Below are positions 1 to 8,683 of a stretch of 64,000 nucleotides of DNA, in pieces. Source of the stretch: Bacteroidales bacterium (GTDB lineage Bacteria; Bacteroidota; Bacteroidia; Bacteroidales; UBA932); the NCBI GenBank assembly GCA_017430365.1, contig JAFRNC010000001.1, positions 310,001-374,000 of the forward strand, given 5' to 3'. Position 1 is the first letter of the stretch. Every line of letters starts with the position of its first letter. The position numbers and the translations under genes were made by a program. The notes below the pieces were generated by a model, which worked only from the letters and a program-made list of their open reading frames with translations, was not told the DNA's origin and made no database searches.

Positions 1-569
1 TCTTTCTTGGGATAACTGACCTTGACCTTGAGCATGAAACGGTCGACCTGCGCCTCGGGCAGCGGATAGGTTCCTTCCTGCTCGATCGGGTTCTGCGTGG
101 CCATCACCAGGAAAGGCTCGGGGAGCTTGAAGGTCTCGTCGCCGATGGTCACCTGGCGTTCCTGCATCGCTTCCAGCAGGGCCGACTGCACTTTGGCCGG
201 GCTGCGGTTGATTTCATCGGCCAGGACGAAATTGGCGAAGATGGGGCCCTTCTTGATCTGGAACTGCTCACTCTTCTGGCTGTAGATCATCGTGCCGATA
301 AGGTCGGCAGGCAGCAGGTCAGGAGTGAACTGGATGCGGGCGAATCGGGCATCCACGATCTGTGCGAGAGTGTTGATCGCCAGGGTCTTTGCAAGACCGG
401 GCATACCTTCGAGTAGGATGTGGCCGTTGGCCAGCAGGCCTATCATAAGGTTGTCGACCAGTTGTTTCTGGCCTACGATTACCTTGCCCATCTCCATCTG
501 GATGATATCGACGAAGGCGCTCTCCCGCTCGATGCGCTCATTTAACTCTTTAATGTTGACGCTATCCAT
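1..569 (-). CDS. MoxR-family AAA+ ATPase, partial (C-terminus beyond window edge)
   Basis: MoxR-type AAA+ ATPases act as chaperones that insert cofactors or remodel partner proteins, usually with a DUF58/VWA protein encoded just downstream; here downstream lies outside the window. The visible 189 residues run from an ATG at 569 with no stop. They carry Walker A (GMPGLAKT, about residues 55-62), Walker B with the following Asn-Arg (LADEINRS, about 116-123) and the family signature ATQNPIEQEGTYPLPEAQ near 157-174. It is divergent from truA, with a TATCTTTG promoter element about 45 bases upstream. The identification is firm at family level; which MoxR subfamily is not decidable from the N-terminal half. 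Confidence 0.93.
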   Translation of the reverse strand, partial: MDSVNIKELNERIERESAFVDIIQMEMGKVIVGQKQLVDNLMIGLLANGHILLEGMPGLAKTLAINTLAQIVDARFARIQFTPDLLPADLIGTMIYSQKSEQFQIKKGPIFANFVLADEINRSPAKVQSALLEAMQERQVTIGDETFKLPEPFLVMATQNPIEQEGTYPLPEAQVDRFMLKVKVSYPKK

Positions 570-614
570 AGTATTTGTATGTTTTTTTGTATTTTTGTTG
601 TCTGAACAATCTCA

Positions 615-622
615 CAAAGATA
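615..622 (-). promoter_or_regulatory. Putative -7 element TATCTTTG for the MoxR-family gene
   Basis: On the minus strand the sequence is TATCTTTG, a perfect match to the Bacteroidota -7 consensus TAnnTTTG, about 45 bases before the MoxR start. I see no TTTG at the expected -33 distance, so the call rests on one box. Confidence 0.4.
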
Positions 623-634
623 GTATTTTTTTCG

Positions 635-1387
635 ATGCGTCTTTTTATACAGCTCTCCTATGACGGTTCGCCATTCTGCGGCTGGCAGACCCAGGCGAAT
701 TCGCCTACGGTCCAGCAGGAAGTTGAGAGGGCGCTTTCGATCGTCTTCGGAGAGAAAATCACTGTCGTCGGGGCCGGAAGGACTGATACCGGAGTGAATG
801 CGAGACATTACATCGCGCATTTCGACCTGAACGTCCCCCTGGGCGAAAGCATCGTTCCGGACTTACGCAAAATAAATGCCATTCTGCATCCTGCCATCGT
901 GGCAGAAGCGTTTTATTCCGTGCCTGAAGGAGCCCATGCCCGCTTCGACGCAATCAGCCGTACCTACCGCTACTACATCCATACGGAAAAGGATCCTTTC
1001 GCCCGCCATTCCTGCCGGATCTGGTATCGGCCCGACGTGGAGGCCATGAACCGCGCTGCGCTTCCCCTCCTCGGCAGGCACGATTTCTCGAGTTTCGAGA
1101 AGACCGGCGGAGCCAACAAGACATCCCTCTGCACGGTGACCGAGGCTTCATGGGAAGCCGTTGACAGCACGCATTTCGTCTTCACCATCACCGCCGACAG
1201 GTTCCTGCGCAACATGGTCCGCGCTACGGTCGGCACGCTTTTGGAAGTGGGAAGGGGACGGCGCTCCCCAGAGTGGGTGGCGGATGTGCTGGAGGCCCGG
1301 GACCGCGGCCGGGCCGGACAGTCTGTCATCGGAGAAGCGCTCTTCCTCTCGGAGATACGGTACCCATATGAATTGAAAACAATTTAA
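635..1387 (+). CDS. truA: tRNA pseudouridine(38-40) synthase TruA
   Basis: TruA isomerises uridines 38-40 in the anticodon stem of many tRNAs. The 250-residue protein begins at the ATG at 635, matching the family N-terminus (MRLFIQLSYDG); an upstream in-frame ATG at 575 would add 20 residues unlike the family. The catalytic Asp lies in GAGRTDTGVNA (Asp about residue 51). The C-terminal RNA-binding region includes RFLRNMVRATVGTLLEVGRG. Length is typical. It is followed after 16 bases by exbB on the same strand, so it may head the truA-exbB-exbD-tonB transcript, though the pairing is probably not functional. Confidence 0.96.
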   Translation: MRLFIQLSYDGSPFCGWQTQANSPTVQQEVERALSIVFGEKITVVGAGRTDTGVNARHYIAHFDLNVPLGESIVPDLRKINAILHPAIVAEAFYSVPEGAHARFDAISRTYRYYIHTEKDPFARHSCRIWYRPDVEAMNRAALPLLGRHDFSSFEKTGGANKTSLCTVTEASWEAVDSTHFVFTITADRFLRNMVRATVGTLLEVGRGRRSPEWVADVLEARDRGRAGQSVIGEALFLSEIRYPYELKTI

Positions 1388-1403
1388 ATTACATAAACTC
1401 GTT

Positions 1404-2114
1404 ATGCTTTCTACTTTTCTTCAAACAGCCGTCGATGCCGCCGAGGCAGTCGAAGCCGTTCCCGTCCAGGAGGAACTCTCCTTTTCCCTTATCAGCATGG
1501 CCGCCAAGGGCGGATGGCTGATGCTGGTCCTGCTCGCCCTTTCCATAATCGCCATCTATATCTTCGGCAAGAAGTGGTGGGCCATCCGCAAGGCCGGACA
1601 GATCGACAAGAACTTCATCAAGGACGTGGATAACTATCTCTCCGAGGGCAAGGTCCGTTCCGCAAGGGCTCTCTGCAAGCGCAGCGACACCCCTATCGCC
1701 AGGATGATAGAGAAGGGTGTCGAAAGGATCGACAAGCCGCTGGGCGACATCCGCATCGCGGTTGAGAACGTGGCCAACGTCGAGGTCGCGAACCTCGAGA
1801 AGGGGCTTCCCGTTCTGGCGACAATCGCCGGCGGCGCTCCGATGATCGGTTTCCTCGGCACCGTGATGGGTATGGTCCAGGCCTTCTTCAATATGGCCCA
1901 GGCCGGCAACAACATCGACATCACCCTGCTGTCGGGAGGTATCTACACGGCCATGATCACCACCGTGGGCGGCCTTATCGTAGGTATCCTCGCATACTTC
2001 GGCTACAACTTCCTCACCGCCCGCGTCACCAGTCTCGTATCCAAGATGGAGGCCGCATCGATCGAATTCCTCGACGCCGCCCAGGCACGTAAAGAATCCA
2101 AAAACCAGGCATAG
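1404..2114 (+). CDS. exbB: MotA/TolQ/ExbB proton channel protein (ExbB)
   Basis: ExbB forms the inner-membrane proton channel that, with ExbD, powers TonB-dependent import across the outer membrane. The 236 residues show a first membrane helix at about 35-54, a cytoplasmic loop, then the conserved TolQ/ExbB core with helices at about 132-165 (AGGAPMIGFLGTVMGMVQAF) and 178-205 (YTAMITTVGGLIVGILAYFG). The gene is 2 bases before exbD and is followed by tonB, the standard Bacteroidota arrangement. The N-terminus is rich in Ala/Glu/Val. Assignment to Ton rather than Tol or gliding rests on the neighbouring tonB gene. Confidence 0.92.
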   Translation: MLSTFLQTAVDAAEAVEAVPVQEELSFSLISMAAKGGWLMLVLLALSIIAIYIFGKKWWAIRKAGQIDKNFIKDVDNYLSEGKVRSARALCKRSDTPIARMIEKGVERIDKPLGDIRIAVENVANVEVANLEKGLPVLATIAGGAPMIGFLGTVMGMVQAFFNMAQAGNNIDITLLSGGIYTAMITTVGGLIVGILAYFGYNFLTARVTSLVSKMEAASIEFLDAAQARKESKNQA

Positions 2115-2116
2115 TC

Positions 2117-2530
2117 ATGGCGATCAAACGGACTACAAAGGTTGATTCCGCGTTCTCGATGTCGTCGATGACGGATATCGTCTTCCTGCTGCTGATATTC
2201 TTCCTCGTCACTTCGACCCTGGTCAACCCCAACGCGCTGAAGCTCCTGCTTCCGAAGAGCACGGGGCAGGTGGCCGCCAAGGCGACCGTCAGCGTCTCGA
2301 TCAAGCACTATCCGGAGCAGAACAGGGTGACATACCACATCAACGGCAACCAGAAACCGGTGGCATTCGGCGAGATCGAACCTGCCATCCGCGACCTGCT
2401 CCAGTTCGAAGACGATCCGACCTTCTCGATCTATGCCGACGAGACCGTCCCCGTCAAGGAGGTGGTGGCGCTCATGAACATCGCCAAGCGCAACCACTAC
2501 AAGGTTATTATGGCGACTTCGCCCGAATAG
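2117..2530 (+). CDS. exbD: Biopolymer transporter ExbD
   Basis: ExbD sits inside the ExbB pentamer and couples proton flow to TonB. The protein has 137 residues with one N-terminal membrane helix (about 19-37, TDIVFLLLIFFLVTSTLVN); Asp20 at its start is the conserved protonatable residue. The periplasmic part ends with YADETVPVKEVVALMNIAKR, the usual ExbD/TolR fold with a conserved loop. It starts two bases after exbB stops and 15 bases before tonB. Many Bacteroidales carry two exbD copies in this operon; only one is present here. Confidence 0.93.
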   Translation: MAIKRTTKVDSAFSMSSMTDIVFLLLIFFLVTSTLVNPNALKLLLPKSTGQVAAKATVSVSIKHYPEQNRVTYHINGNQKPVAFGEIEPAIRDLLQFEDDPTFSIYADETVPVKEVVALMNIAKRNHYKVIMATSPE

Positions 2531-2545
2531 TAAATACCAGCAGGG

Positions 2546-3280
2546 ATGGATAGTTCACGATGGGTCGGAATCGGATTGACGGCGGCGTTCCACGCGCTGC
2601 TGCTGGGGATATGCGTCTCCTCCGGCCTGAAATACATCTATCCGCCGCCGCAGGAACAGGCCTTCCTCATGGAATTCCCCGAGGAACCCGAGCCGGCGGT
2701 CATGCAGGTGGGGGCGGAACCCCGTTCGCCTAATCCGGAGCCCGAAAGGGAAGTGACTCTGGTGAAGCGTTCCGAGTCGCCCGTCAAGGGTACCAAGGCA
2801 AACGAAGCCAATGAGGCCACGGTAGGCGAGGACGGCGATGTCGAAGTCCCGGAACCTAAGCGGGAGATCGACCGCCGAGCCCTCTTCCCCTCGGCAGCCA
2901 ACAACAAGAAGGACACGCTTGCCCATCATACCTCGTCTGAGCCTTCCAACAGGTTCGATGAGGGTCATGCCAGCGGCAACACAATGACAGGTTCTTCCGA
3001 CGGAGAGCCTTCCGCCCGTCTGGCGGGCCGCAACGTGGTGGGATCGCTGCCGCTTCCTCCTTACGGGGTGCAGAAGTCCGGCCGTGTCGTGGTGCGCATC
3101 CGTGTCGACCGTGAAGGCAACGTGACTGAAGCTATTCCCGGCATCGAGGGCACTACTGTGCAGGACCGTTCACTGTGGAATGCCGCAAAGAACGCCGCCC
3201 TCCAGGCCCGTTTCAATGCCAATCCAAAGGCTCCGCTTTCGCAGGAGGGTACGATCACGTACATATTCAAGTTGCAGTAG
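2546..3280 (+). CDS. tonB: Energy transducer TonB
   Basis: TonB transmits energy from ExbBD to outer-membrane receptors. The 244-residue protein has an N-terminal membrane anchor (about residues 8-25), a charged periplasmic spacer rich in Glu, Pro and Ser (about 35-150), and a C-terminal TonB fold (about 165-244: GRVVVRIRVDREGNV, then NAALQARFNANPKAPLSQ and a final beta strand TYIFKLQ). The spacer is far less proline-rich than the classic enterobacterial one. It is the last gene of the exb operon and is followed by a long inverted repeat that separates it from a convergent gene. Confidence 0.92.
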   Translation: MDSSRWVGIGLTAAFHALLLGICVSSGLKYIYPPPQEQAFLMEFPEEPEPAVMQVGAEPRSPNPEPEREVTLVKRSESPVKGTKANEANEATVGEDGDVEVPEPKREIDRRALFPSAANNKKDTLAHHTSSEPSNRFDEGHASGNTMTGSSDGEPSARLAGRNVVGSLPLPPYGVQKSGRVVVRIRVDREGNVTEAIPGIEGTTVQDRSLWNAAKNAALQARFNANPKAPLSQEGTITYIFKLQ

Positions 3281-3320
3281 GAGGGGCTGCCCATTTTCCG
3301 CTGTCCATTTTCAGTGGCCA

Positions 3321-3443
3321 TTTTTCCGCTGCAACGGACACACCAGTAACTCAGCTACTTACACAAGTTGATCCCCCTCAAAAACAGGGGGATCAACTTG
3401 TGTAATTGCCTGTCGGTCAGTTGCGTCCGTTGCAGCGGAAAAA
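3321..3443. repeat. Extragenic palindromic repeat, copy 1 (123 bp)
   Basis: A nested inverted repeat fills the gap between tonB and a convergent gene. Outer arms of 20 bases at 3321-3340 and 3424-3443 match at 19 positions and end in T5/A5. Inner arms of 20 bases at 3359-3378 and 3386-3405 match perfectly around a 7-base loop (caaaaac). A second copy of the same length lies at 62869-62992 and aligns without gaps over the core. It could serve as a bidirectional terminator here; the conserved loop and intervening sequence suggest a mobile or structural element instead of a simple terminator. Confidence 0.88.
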
Positions 3444-3464
3444 CAGAGTCCCGGGCGGAGGGCA

Positions 3465-5363
3465 TCAGTACTGGAGCAGCGTGACGACGCCGTCCATCGT
3501 GGCGACCAGGAGGCGGTCGCCGGGGAGGGGGACGATGGAGTTGATCAGTGCGACTGAAATCTTGTGCTTCCAGACAGGGGAACCGTCGGCGGCGTTCAGG
3601 CAGAAAAGGTTGCCCTTGTCGGTCGGGACGAAGAGCAGGCGGCCGTCGGCGCTGCAGGCGCAGGGAGTGGGACCGATCTCATAGCCGAAGCCCGGCCGGA
3701 CTTCCCAGCGTTTCTCCGCTTCTGCCGATTCCGTTGAGTAAGCCTGTACACTGTCGAACATCGTTTTGACATAGACTGTCGAGCGGTCTGGCGAAAGCGC
3801 TACAGACTCACGCCCTCCAGCCGATACCCAAAGTTGTTCGCCTGTGGCTGCGTCCAGGGCATAGGTCTTCCGTTCCGGTGTCACCAGGAAGATACGGCCG
3901 TTGGCCTTGACCGGGTAGACTGCCGCCGGCGAGAACATACGGGATCCTTTGGTTGACCATGTCCATTGAAGGGCTCCGGTGCGGGGATCGAGAGAATAGA
4001 GGGTATTGGCCCAGTCACCGAAAACAACCTGGCTGTCGTCCACATACGGACGGCATTCCACGAATCCGGCGATTCCTTCCCTGGCCCATACCAGCCGGCC
4101 GTTGCGAACCTTGAGTGCCCGGAACACATGGTCGGAGGAACCTACGTAGGCGATGCCTTTGAGGACGGCAGGCGATGCCAGCACGGATTTTTCGCAGCGG
4201 TAGCGCCAGCGCAGACGTCCGTTGCGCAGCGAGAGGCAGTAGATATAACCGTCGGTAGATCCTATGACAACGCGTCTTTTCCAGACGGCCGGCGTGGAAA
4301 ACACCTTGCCTTCCGTGGCAAAACGCCATACCTCACGGCCGGTTTTGGCGTCAAGGGCCTTGACGACTCCCGCCTCGTTGGCGTATAGCACGTAACGGCC
4401 TGCCTTGACGGCTCCGCAGCCGATATCTCCCTCGTCCTGTGTGCGCCAGATTTCCGTGACTTGAGGGAATTCACTGTTTACGCCGAAATTCATAAACGGA
4501 TAATCTGCCGGCAGCCCGTAGGGATTGTCGTGAACGGAAACCTTGTCCGGCTCATATTGGGGAGTATCGGTGAATTTCTGCGTGTACCAGGGTTCCCTGT
4601 CCCGGGGCTCAATTACTTTGCCGTCGGAATCGACCAGTATCCTTTCATGGACCGTGAACTCTCCGTCGCGTATCTCCATTATGTTGTAGCCGATCTCCTT
4701 GCCGCGGTCGGGTGAGCGTCCGAGTATTCCGGGCACTCCTTCATAGTTCAGGATGCGGTTCTGGTGCCAGTGGCCGCCGATAAGCATCTGGATGTTGCAC
4801 AGCTTGACGGTGTTCATCAACTGGAAGTAATTGAGCACCGAGGTGTCCTGGGGGTAGTGGTTGACCAGGATAACGGGCTGGCTGCGCGGGACGGCCCGGG
4901 CGACTGAATCCAGCCAGGTAAGGGCCTCATGGGGGACGAGTGCGGGTGCCATCCTCATGTTGGGGCCGCAGCTGCATCCCATGAACTTTACACCGCCCGC
5001 ATCGAATTCGAAATGTTCGTAGCCGAAGACCTTGGCGAAAGTGTTGCAGCCGCTTTCCGACCATTTGGCGTCGTGGTTGCCGGCCACTACCCAATAAGGA
5101 TGATCGAGTTCGTCGAGCATCCCCTTGGTGAATGCGAATTCCTCGTCAGTCCCGAAATCGGTCAGGTCGCCTCCCAGGATCGTGAACTGGATATCCGGCC
5201 GGGTATTGATATCCGCTATGCATCGCTTCAGGTTTTCAATGTGCGAGGTTCCGCCCAGAGTAATGTGTATATCACTCAGATAGGCGAACCTTACCGGCTC
5301 GGTCTGCGCTGCGGCAGCCAGGAAAGCCGACAATGCAACCAGAACGGAAAGAAGCCGTCTCAT
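3465..5363 (-). CDS. Secreted calcineurin-like metallophosphoesterase fused to a PQQ-type beta-propeller
   Basis: The 632-residue protein starts with a signal peptide ([20 protein letters not shown]). An N-terminal metallophosphoesterase domain follows (about 25-270) with the metal-binding motifs [24 protein letters not shown] and GGHWHQNR. The C-terminal half (about 320-632) is a PQQ-like propeller with repeated blades such as [36 protein letters not shown] and [15 protein letters not shown]. The substrate is unknown; the architecture suggests a periplasmic or surface phosphodiesterase with a binding propeller. Its start overlaps the stop of the downstream-numbered rfbA by 4 bases (ATGA type), so the two are co-transcribed leftward. 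Confidence 0.88.
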   Translation of the reverse strand: MRRLLSVLVALSAFLAAAAQTEPVRFAYLSDIHITLGGTSHIENLKRCIADINTRPDIQFTILGGDLTDFGTDEEFAFTKGMLDELDHPYWVVAGNHDAKWSESGCNTFAKVFGYEHFEFDAGGVKFMGCSCGPNMRMAPALVPHEALTWLDSVARAVPRSQPVILVNHYPQDTSVLNYFQLMNTVKLCNIQMLIGGHWHQNRILNYEGVPGILGRSPDRGKEIGYNIMEIRDGEFTVHERILVDSDGKVIEPRDREPWYTQKFTDTPQYEPDKVSVHDNPYGLPADYPFMNFGVNSEFPQVTEIWRTQDEGDIGCGAVKAGRYVLYANEAGVVKALDAKTGREVWRFATEGKVFSTPAVWKRRVVIGSTDGYIYCLSLRNGRLRWRYRCEKSVLASPAVLKGIAYVGSSDHVFRALKVRNGRLVWAREGIAGFVECRPYVDDSQVVFGDWANTLYSLDPRTGALQWTWSTKGSRMFSPAAVYPVKANGRIFLVTPERKTYALDAATGEQLWVSAGGRESVALSPDRSTVYVKTMFDSVQAYSTESAEAEKRWEVRPGFGYEIGPTPCACSADGRLLFVPTDKGNLFCLNAADGSPVWKHKISVALINSIVPLPGDRLLVATMDGVVTLLQY

Positions 5364-6235
5364 CCGTTCAGAAGCGATAACAGATATTTACCGTACTGGT
5401 TCTTGCGCATGGGCTCGGCCACTTCGCGGAGTTTCTCAGGACTGATCCATCCGTTGGCGTAAGCTATCTCCTCGAGGCAGGCTATCTTGAGGCCCTGGCG
5501 CTTTTCGATAACCTCCACGAATGTAGAGGCTTCGGCAAGCGATTCATGAGTGCCGGTGTCAAGCCAGGCGAAACCGCGGCCGAATGTGAGTACCCGCAGT
5601 TCGCGGTCCTGGAGGAATGCATTGTTGACCGAAGTGATCTCCAACTCGCCGCGTGCGGAAGGTTTGACCTCCTTGGCGACGCGTACCACCTTGTTGGGAT
5701 AGAAATAGAGTCCGACCACGGCGTAGTTGCTTTTAGGCTTGGCCGGTTTCTCTTCGATGCAGTCGGGACGGCCTTCGGCGTCGAAAGAAACGACTCCGTA
5801 ACGCTCGGGGTCGTTGACCCAGCATCCGAATACGGTTGCCTCGGAATTCTTTTCGGCGTTTTCAACGGCCTGATGCAGAAGCGCCTCGAAGCCCGTGCCG
5901 TGGAAGATGTTGTCGCCGAGGACCATGCAGACTGAGTCGTCGCCTATGAATTCCTCGCCGATGATGAAAGCCTGTGCGAGACCGTCCGGGGAGGGCTGTT
6001 CCGCATAGGAGAAGTTGATGCCGTAGTCGGATCCGTCTCCCAGCAGGCGTTTGAAGCCCGGAAGGTCGTGGGGCGTGGAGATGACGAGGATGTCCCTGAT
6101 TCCGGCCCGCATAAGAACCGAAATCGGGTAATAGACCATAGGCTTGTCGTATATCGGAATCAACTGTTTAGAGATTCCTTTGGTAATGGGGTAGAGGCGG
6201 GTTCCGCTGCCGCCTGCGAGTACTATTCCTTTCAT
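5360..6235 (-). CDS. rfbA: Glucose-1-phosphate thymidylyltransferase (RfbA/RmlA)
   Basis: It makes dTDP-glucose from glucose 1-phosphate and dTTP, the first step to dTDP-rhamnose and other 6-deoxysugars. The 291 residues open with the nucleotide-binding loop [18 protein letters not shown] and [16 protein letters not shown]; later motifs include [26 protein letters not shown] and [15 protein letters not shown]. Length is typical for the family. The usual partners rfbB, rfbC and rfbD are not in the window; the gene is coupled to a metallophosphoesterase. The product may feed the surface-polymer locus that starts about 11 kb away. Confidence 0.95.
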   Translation of the reverse strand: MKGIVLAGGSGTRLYPITKGISKQLIPIYDKPMVYYPISVLMRAGIRDILVISTPHDLPGFKRLLGDGSDYGINFSYAEQPSPDGLAQAFIIGEEFIGDDSVCMVLGDNIFHGTGFEALLHQAVENAEKNSEATVFGCWVNDPERYGVVSFDAEGRPDCIEEKPAKPKSNYAVVGLYFYPNKVVRVAKEVKPSARGELEITSVNNAFLQDRELRVLTFGRGFAWLDTGTHESLAEASTFVEVIEKRQGLKIACLEEIAYANGWISPEKLREVAEPMRKNQYGKYLLSLLNG

Positions 6236-6249
6236 GATGCCTGTGGCTT

Positions 6250-7062
6250 TTATCTGACAACTTGCGTGAAAACGGGATCCTGTCCGTCGGCGGCGAGGAC
6301 ATAGACCTTCAGCTCGCGGCCGAGAGTATCTCCGCCGTCGCGGGGGAGGTCACGGGCCGTGAACAGGTATTCACGGCCTTCGGGGACGGCGCGGGAAGCG
6401 ACTTCCGTCGCCTTGGCATGTATCATCGGATAGCTGCCGATTGCAGCGTCGAAGATGGCTGATTCTTCTTCAGTGACGGGCTTCGGGGCGGGGAATTCTT
6501 CCAGTTTGACTGTTTCTCCCTTGATGAATCCTCCCGTCTTCAGGAAGCGGTCGATCTCAGCCGGGGCCGCGTCGATCCTGGCGGCGCGTACGCCGTAGCC
6601 GGGCAGGATTTCGGCATCCGGCAGCTTCTCGCTGATACTCTTTGCGCTTGAAACCAGTCCGCCGCTGCCGAATGTGCAGAACGGGACCACTTTCTTGCCG
6701 GAGAAATCCTGGGTGGCCAGCACGGTTGCGATGGGTTGGGCATATGTGCCGAACCATACCGGATAACCGAGGAAGATAATGTCATAGGAAGAGATATCTG
6801 ATTTGAGGGGCTGGAGTTCCGGAAGGATCCCTTCTTCCAGTTCCTTGCGGCCGCGTTCGATGGTCGCCTGATAATCGGTGCCGTAGGACTCGGCGGGGAC
6901 AATCTCTTCGATATCGGCTCCCAGGCTGCTCTGCAGCGCCTGTGCGACTTTTTCAGTCGTGCCGGTCTGGGAATAATAGAGTACAAGTACTTTCGGAGCC
7001 TGCTCGCGATTGCAGGCGAGGGCAAGTGTCATGGCAAATGCGAAAAATAATATACGTTTCAT
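6250..7062 (-). CDS. Flavodoxin-domain lipoprotein
   Basis: The protein (270 residues from the ATG at 7062) has a lipoprotein signal ([17 protein letters not shown], Cys near 17) and then a flavodoxin fold: the FMN phosphate loop [27 protein letters not shown] in the middle and [15 protein letters not shown]. After about residue 180 there is an extra segment of about 90 residues without a recognised motif. Lipidated flavodoxins are common in Bacteroidales and are presumed redox carriers; partner unknown. An alternative ATG at 7071 exists, but the promoter at 7080-7111 places the likely transcript start about 10-15 bases before 7062. Confidence 0.85.
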   Translation of the reverse strand: MKRILFFAFAMTLALACNREQAPKVLVLYYSQTGTTEKVAQALQSSLGADIEEIVPAESYGTDYQATIERGRKELEEGILPELQPLKSDISSYDIIFLGYPVWFGTYAQPIATVLATQDFSGKKVVPFCTFGSGGLVSSAKSISEKLPDAEILPGYGVRAARIDAAPAEIDRFLKTGGFIKGETVKLEEFPAPKPVTEEESAIFDAAIGSYPMIHAKATEVASRAVPEGREYLFTARDLPRDGGDTLGRELKVYVLAADGQDPVFTQVVR

Positions 7063-7079
7063 AGCTTTCATAATGGCAA

Positions 7080-7111
7080 CAAATATAATAAACTAAGCTC
7101 CGGAATGCAAA
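7080..7111 (-). promoter_or_regulatory. Bacteroidales-type promoter for the flavodoxin gene
   Basis: On the minus strand TTTG (7108-7111) is followed after 20 bases by TATATTTG (7080-7087), matching the Bacteroidota sigma-ABfr consensus of TTTG at -33 and TAnnTTTG at -7. It implies a very short leader for the gene at 7062. Confidence 0.6.
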
Positions 7112-7129
7112 ATGTTACGGGGACAAAGT

Positions 7130-8650
7130 TCACTGCTGCAGGCTGAACCTCCAGAGCTTGGAGTGGCGGGGTTCGCCGGAGGTGTGGAATACCACGTAGG
7201 CGTAACCGTCGGCCAGGCAGATGCCCTCGGGCTCGTCCGCCATGTCGGTGACATTCCTGCTGACGGTGATACGCTTGCCGTCGAGATCCACCAGGTGAAG
7301 GAACCCTTCATAGGGAGGATACCCGTCGGGGAGATATGCGTAGCGTCCGCGGACTATGCTTCCCTGCCAGATATTGATGCCTTTGTCAAGGCGTGTGACA
7401 TCGAGCACGTCTGCATCGGTAAGATGCACCTCGCCGTTAGCATCGCTGTCCGAGAGTTTGGGAAGACGGAACTTCTTGAGCAGTTTGTAATCCCCGTTGC
7501 GGCCTCCGTAGGTGTAGATGAATCCGTTCTCAGCGTCCAGACACCAGTCGATGGTACCTGCGTAGTCCGTGCCGGTGTAGAAGATTTTCTGGACGATGCG
7601 GCTGCCCTTCAAGGTGACGTCGGTGACGTAGCAGCAGTTCTCACCTCCGCAGGAAGCAATGTAAAGCAAGGGGAACTGGGAGCGGCGGGAAGCTTTCTCC
7701 ACGCCGAAGCAGGCGTTGTTGCAGTGCGACGTATTGCCTTCCAGCATGAAATTGGCGGCCATCTTCTTTTTCTTCATGTCGAATATGCAGATGCGGCCCT
7801 TGTCGTGAAGCACGAATGCATATTTGTCATGTATAGCGAAGCCTTGCGTCGATCCGGTAACTTCTTCGTCAGCCGGAGTCCAGTCGGCGAAGTCGCAGAC
7901 GAATTCAGCCTTCAGGGAAGGGATGCCCGAAATACGCCGGAACTCCTCCCGCGCCTTTTCGGCCTGGGCCTGATATTCGGCGTTGGCGTGAAGTACTGCA
8001 TATCCGATGCAGGCGGCGGAGGCGCTTGCATCGACGTCGCTCTGCCAGTGGCAGCCCGCAATCACGCGGCTCTCCCCTGATTCTACAGCCCTGTGGAAGA
8101 GCGCCTCCGCGGCGGCGGGATTCACCTCCGCGAGGATCAGGGCCGCACTCCATGCACGGATCGTATGGCCGGAAGGATAGGACCCCTCGGTTGCGAGCCA
8201 GGCGTCATCCTGGGGAAATATTGAACTCTCATGGAAACGTGCATAGGGCCTCATCCTGAAATAATGGGCTTTCGGCCGGAAGCGGATCTGCTCGATAGTC
8301 GAAACGCCGTTTACGAACAGCCGGTAGATCTCGGGCGTCTTCACAGGATCCACCTCATATCCGAAAGGCTCGCTGTATATGACCCTGACGGTGTCGAGAT
8401 CCCAAATGGCATCGCGCTTCGCCTGTGCGAGCCGCCCGGGATCGAGCCGCTGGGCCTTCCCCCACATGTACCGCATGATATCATGTGTGAAAGCCTCTCC
8501 GACAGTGTCAGGCGGCGCCGGAAGGCAGTTGACCAGATTCGGAAGCTCATGCTCCGTCATATAATAATGGATGTCCTGTGCCCGGAGCGTTGTCGTGAAC
8601 AATCCCGCAGCCAGGAGAATGACAGTCATATAAGCCAGATTCTTTTTCAT
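7130..8650 (-). CDS. Class A acid phosphatase (PAP2 superfamily) with C-terminal propeller-like domain
   Basis: The protein has 506 residues and a signal peptide (MKKNLAYMTVILLAAGLFTTTLRAQ written in two parts: hydrophobic core 8-20, cleavage near AQD). The first half carries the class A non-specific acid phosphatase signature: K-x6-RP (KAHYFRMRP), PSGH (SYPSGHTIRAW) and SRxxxxxHxxD (SRVIAGCHWQSD), which form the PAP2 catalytic site. The second half (about 255-506) has beta-rich repeats (FAIHDKYAFVLHDKGRICIF, ENGFIYTYGGRNGDY, GRYAYLPDGY, DGYAYVVFHTSG) resembling a six-bladed propeller. PhoN-type enzymes alone are about 250 residues, so this is a fusion. Substrate unknown; periplasmic. Confidence 0.85.
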   Translation of the reverse strand: MKKNLAYMTVILLAAGLFTTTLRAQDIHYYMTEHELPNLVNCLPAPPDTVGEAFTHDIMRYMWGKAQRLDPGRLAQAKRDAIWDLDTVRVIYSEPFGYEVDPVKTPEIYRLFVNGVSTIEQIRFRPKAHYFRMRPYARFHESSIFPQDDAWLATEGSYPSGHTIRAWSAALILAEVNPAAAEALFHRAVESGESRVIAGCHWQSDVDASASAACIGYAVLHANAEYQAQAEKAREEFRRISGIPSLKAEFVCDFADWTPADEEVTGSTQGFAIHDKYAFVLHDKGRICIFDMKKKKMAANFMLEGNTSHCNNACFGVEKASRRSQFPLLYIASCGGENCCYVTDVTLKGSRIVQKIFYTGTDYAGTIDWCLDAENGFIYTYGGRNGDYKLLKKFRLPKLSDSDANGEVHLTDADVLDVTRLDKGINIWQGSIVRGRYAYLPDGYPPYEGFLHLVDLDGKRITVSRNVTDMADEPEGICLADGYAYVVFHTSGEPRHSKLWRFSLQQ

Positions 8651-8683
8651 GTGAACCGATTTTGACGGAAGGAAATAACGGAC

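Noticed and set aside
590..597. TATTTTTG as a truA promoter
   Set aside because: The nearest TTTG is only 12 bases upstream, too close for the Bacteroidota spacing; the region is a plain T-rich gap.
575..634. Upstream ATG of truA adding 20 residues
   Set aside because: The extra residues (hydrophobic, Cys-rich) are unlike the TruA family; the conserved start is at 635.
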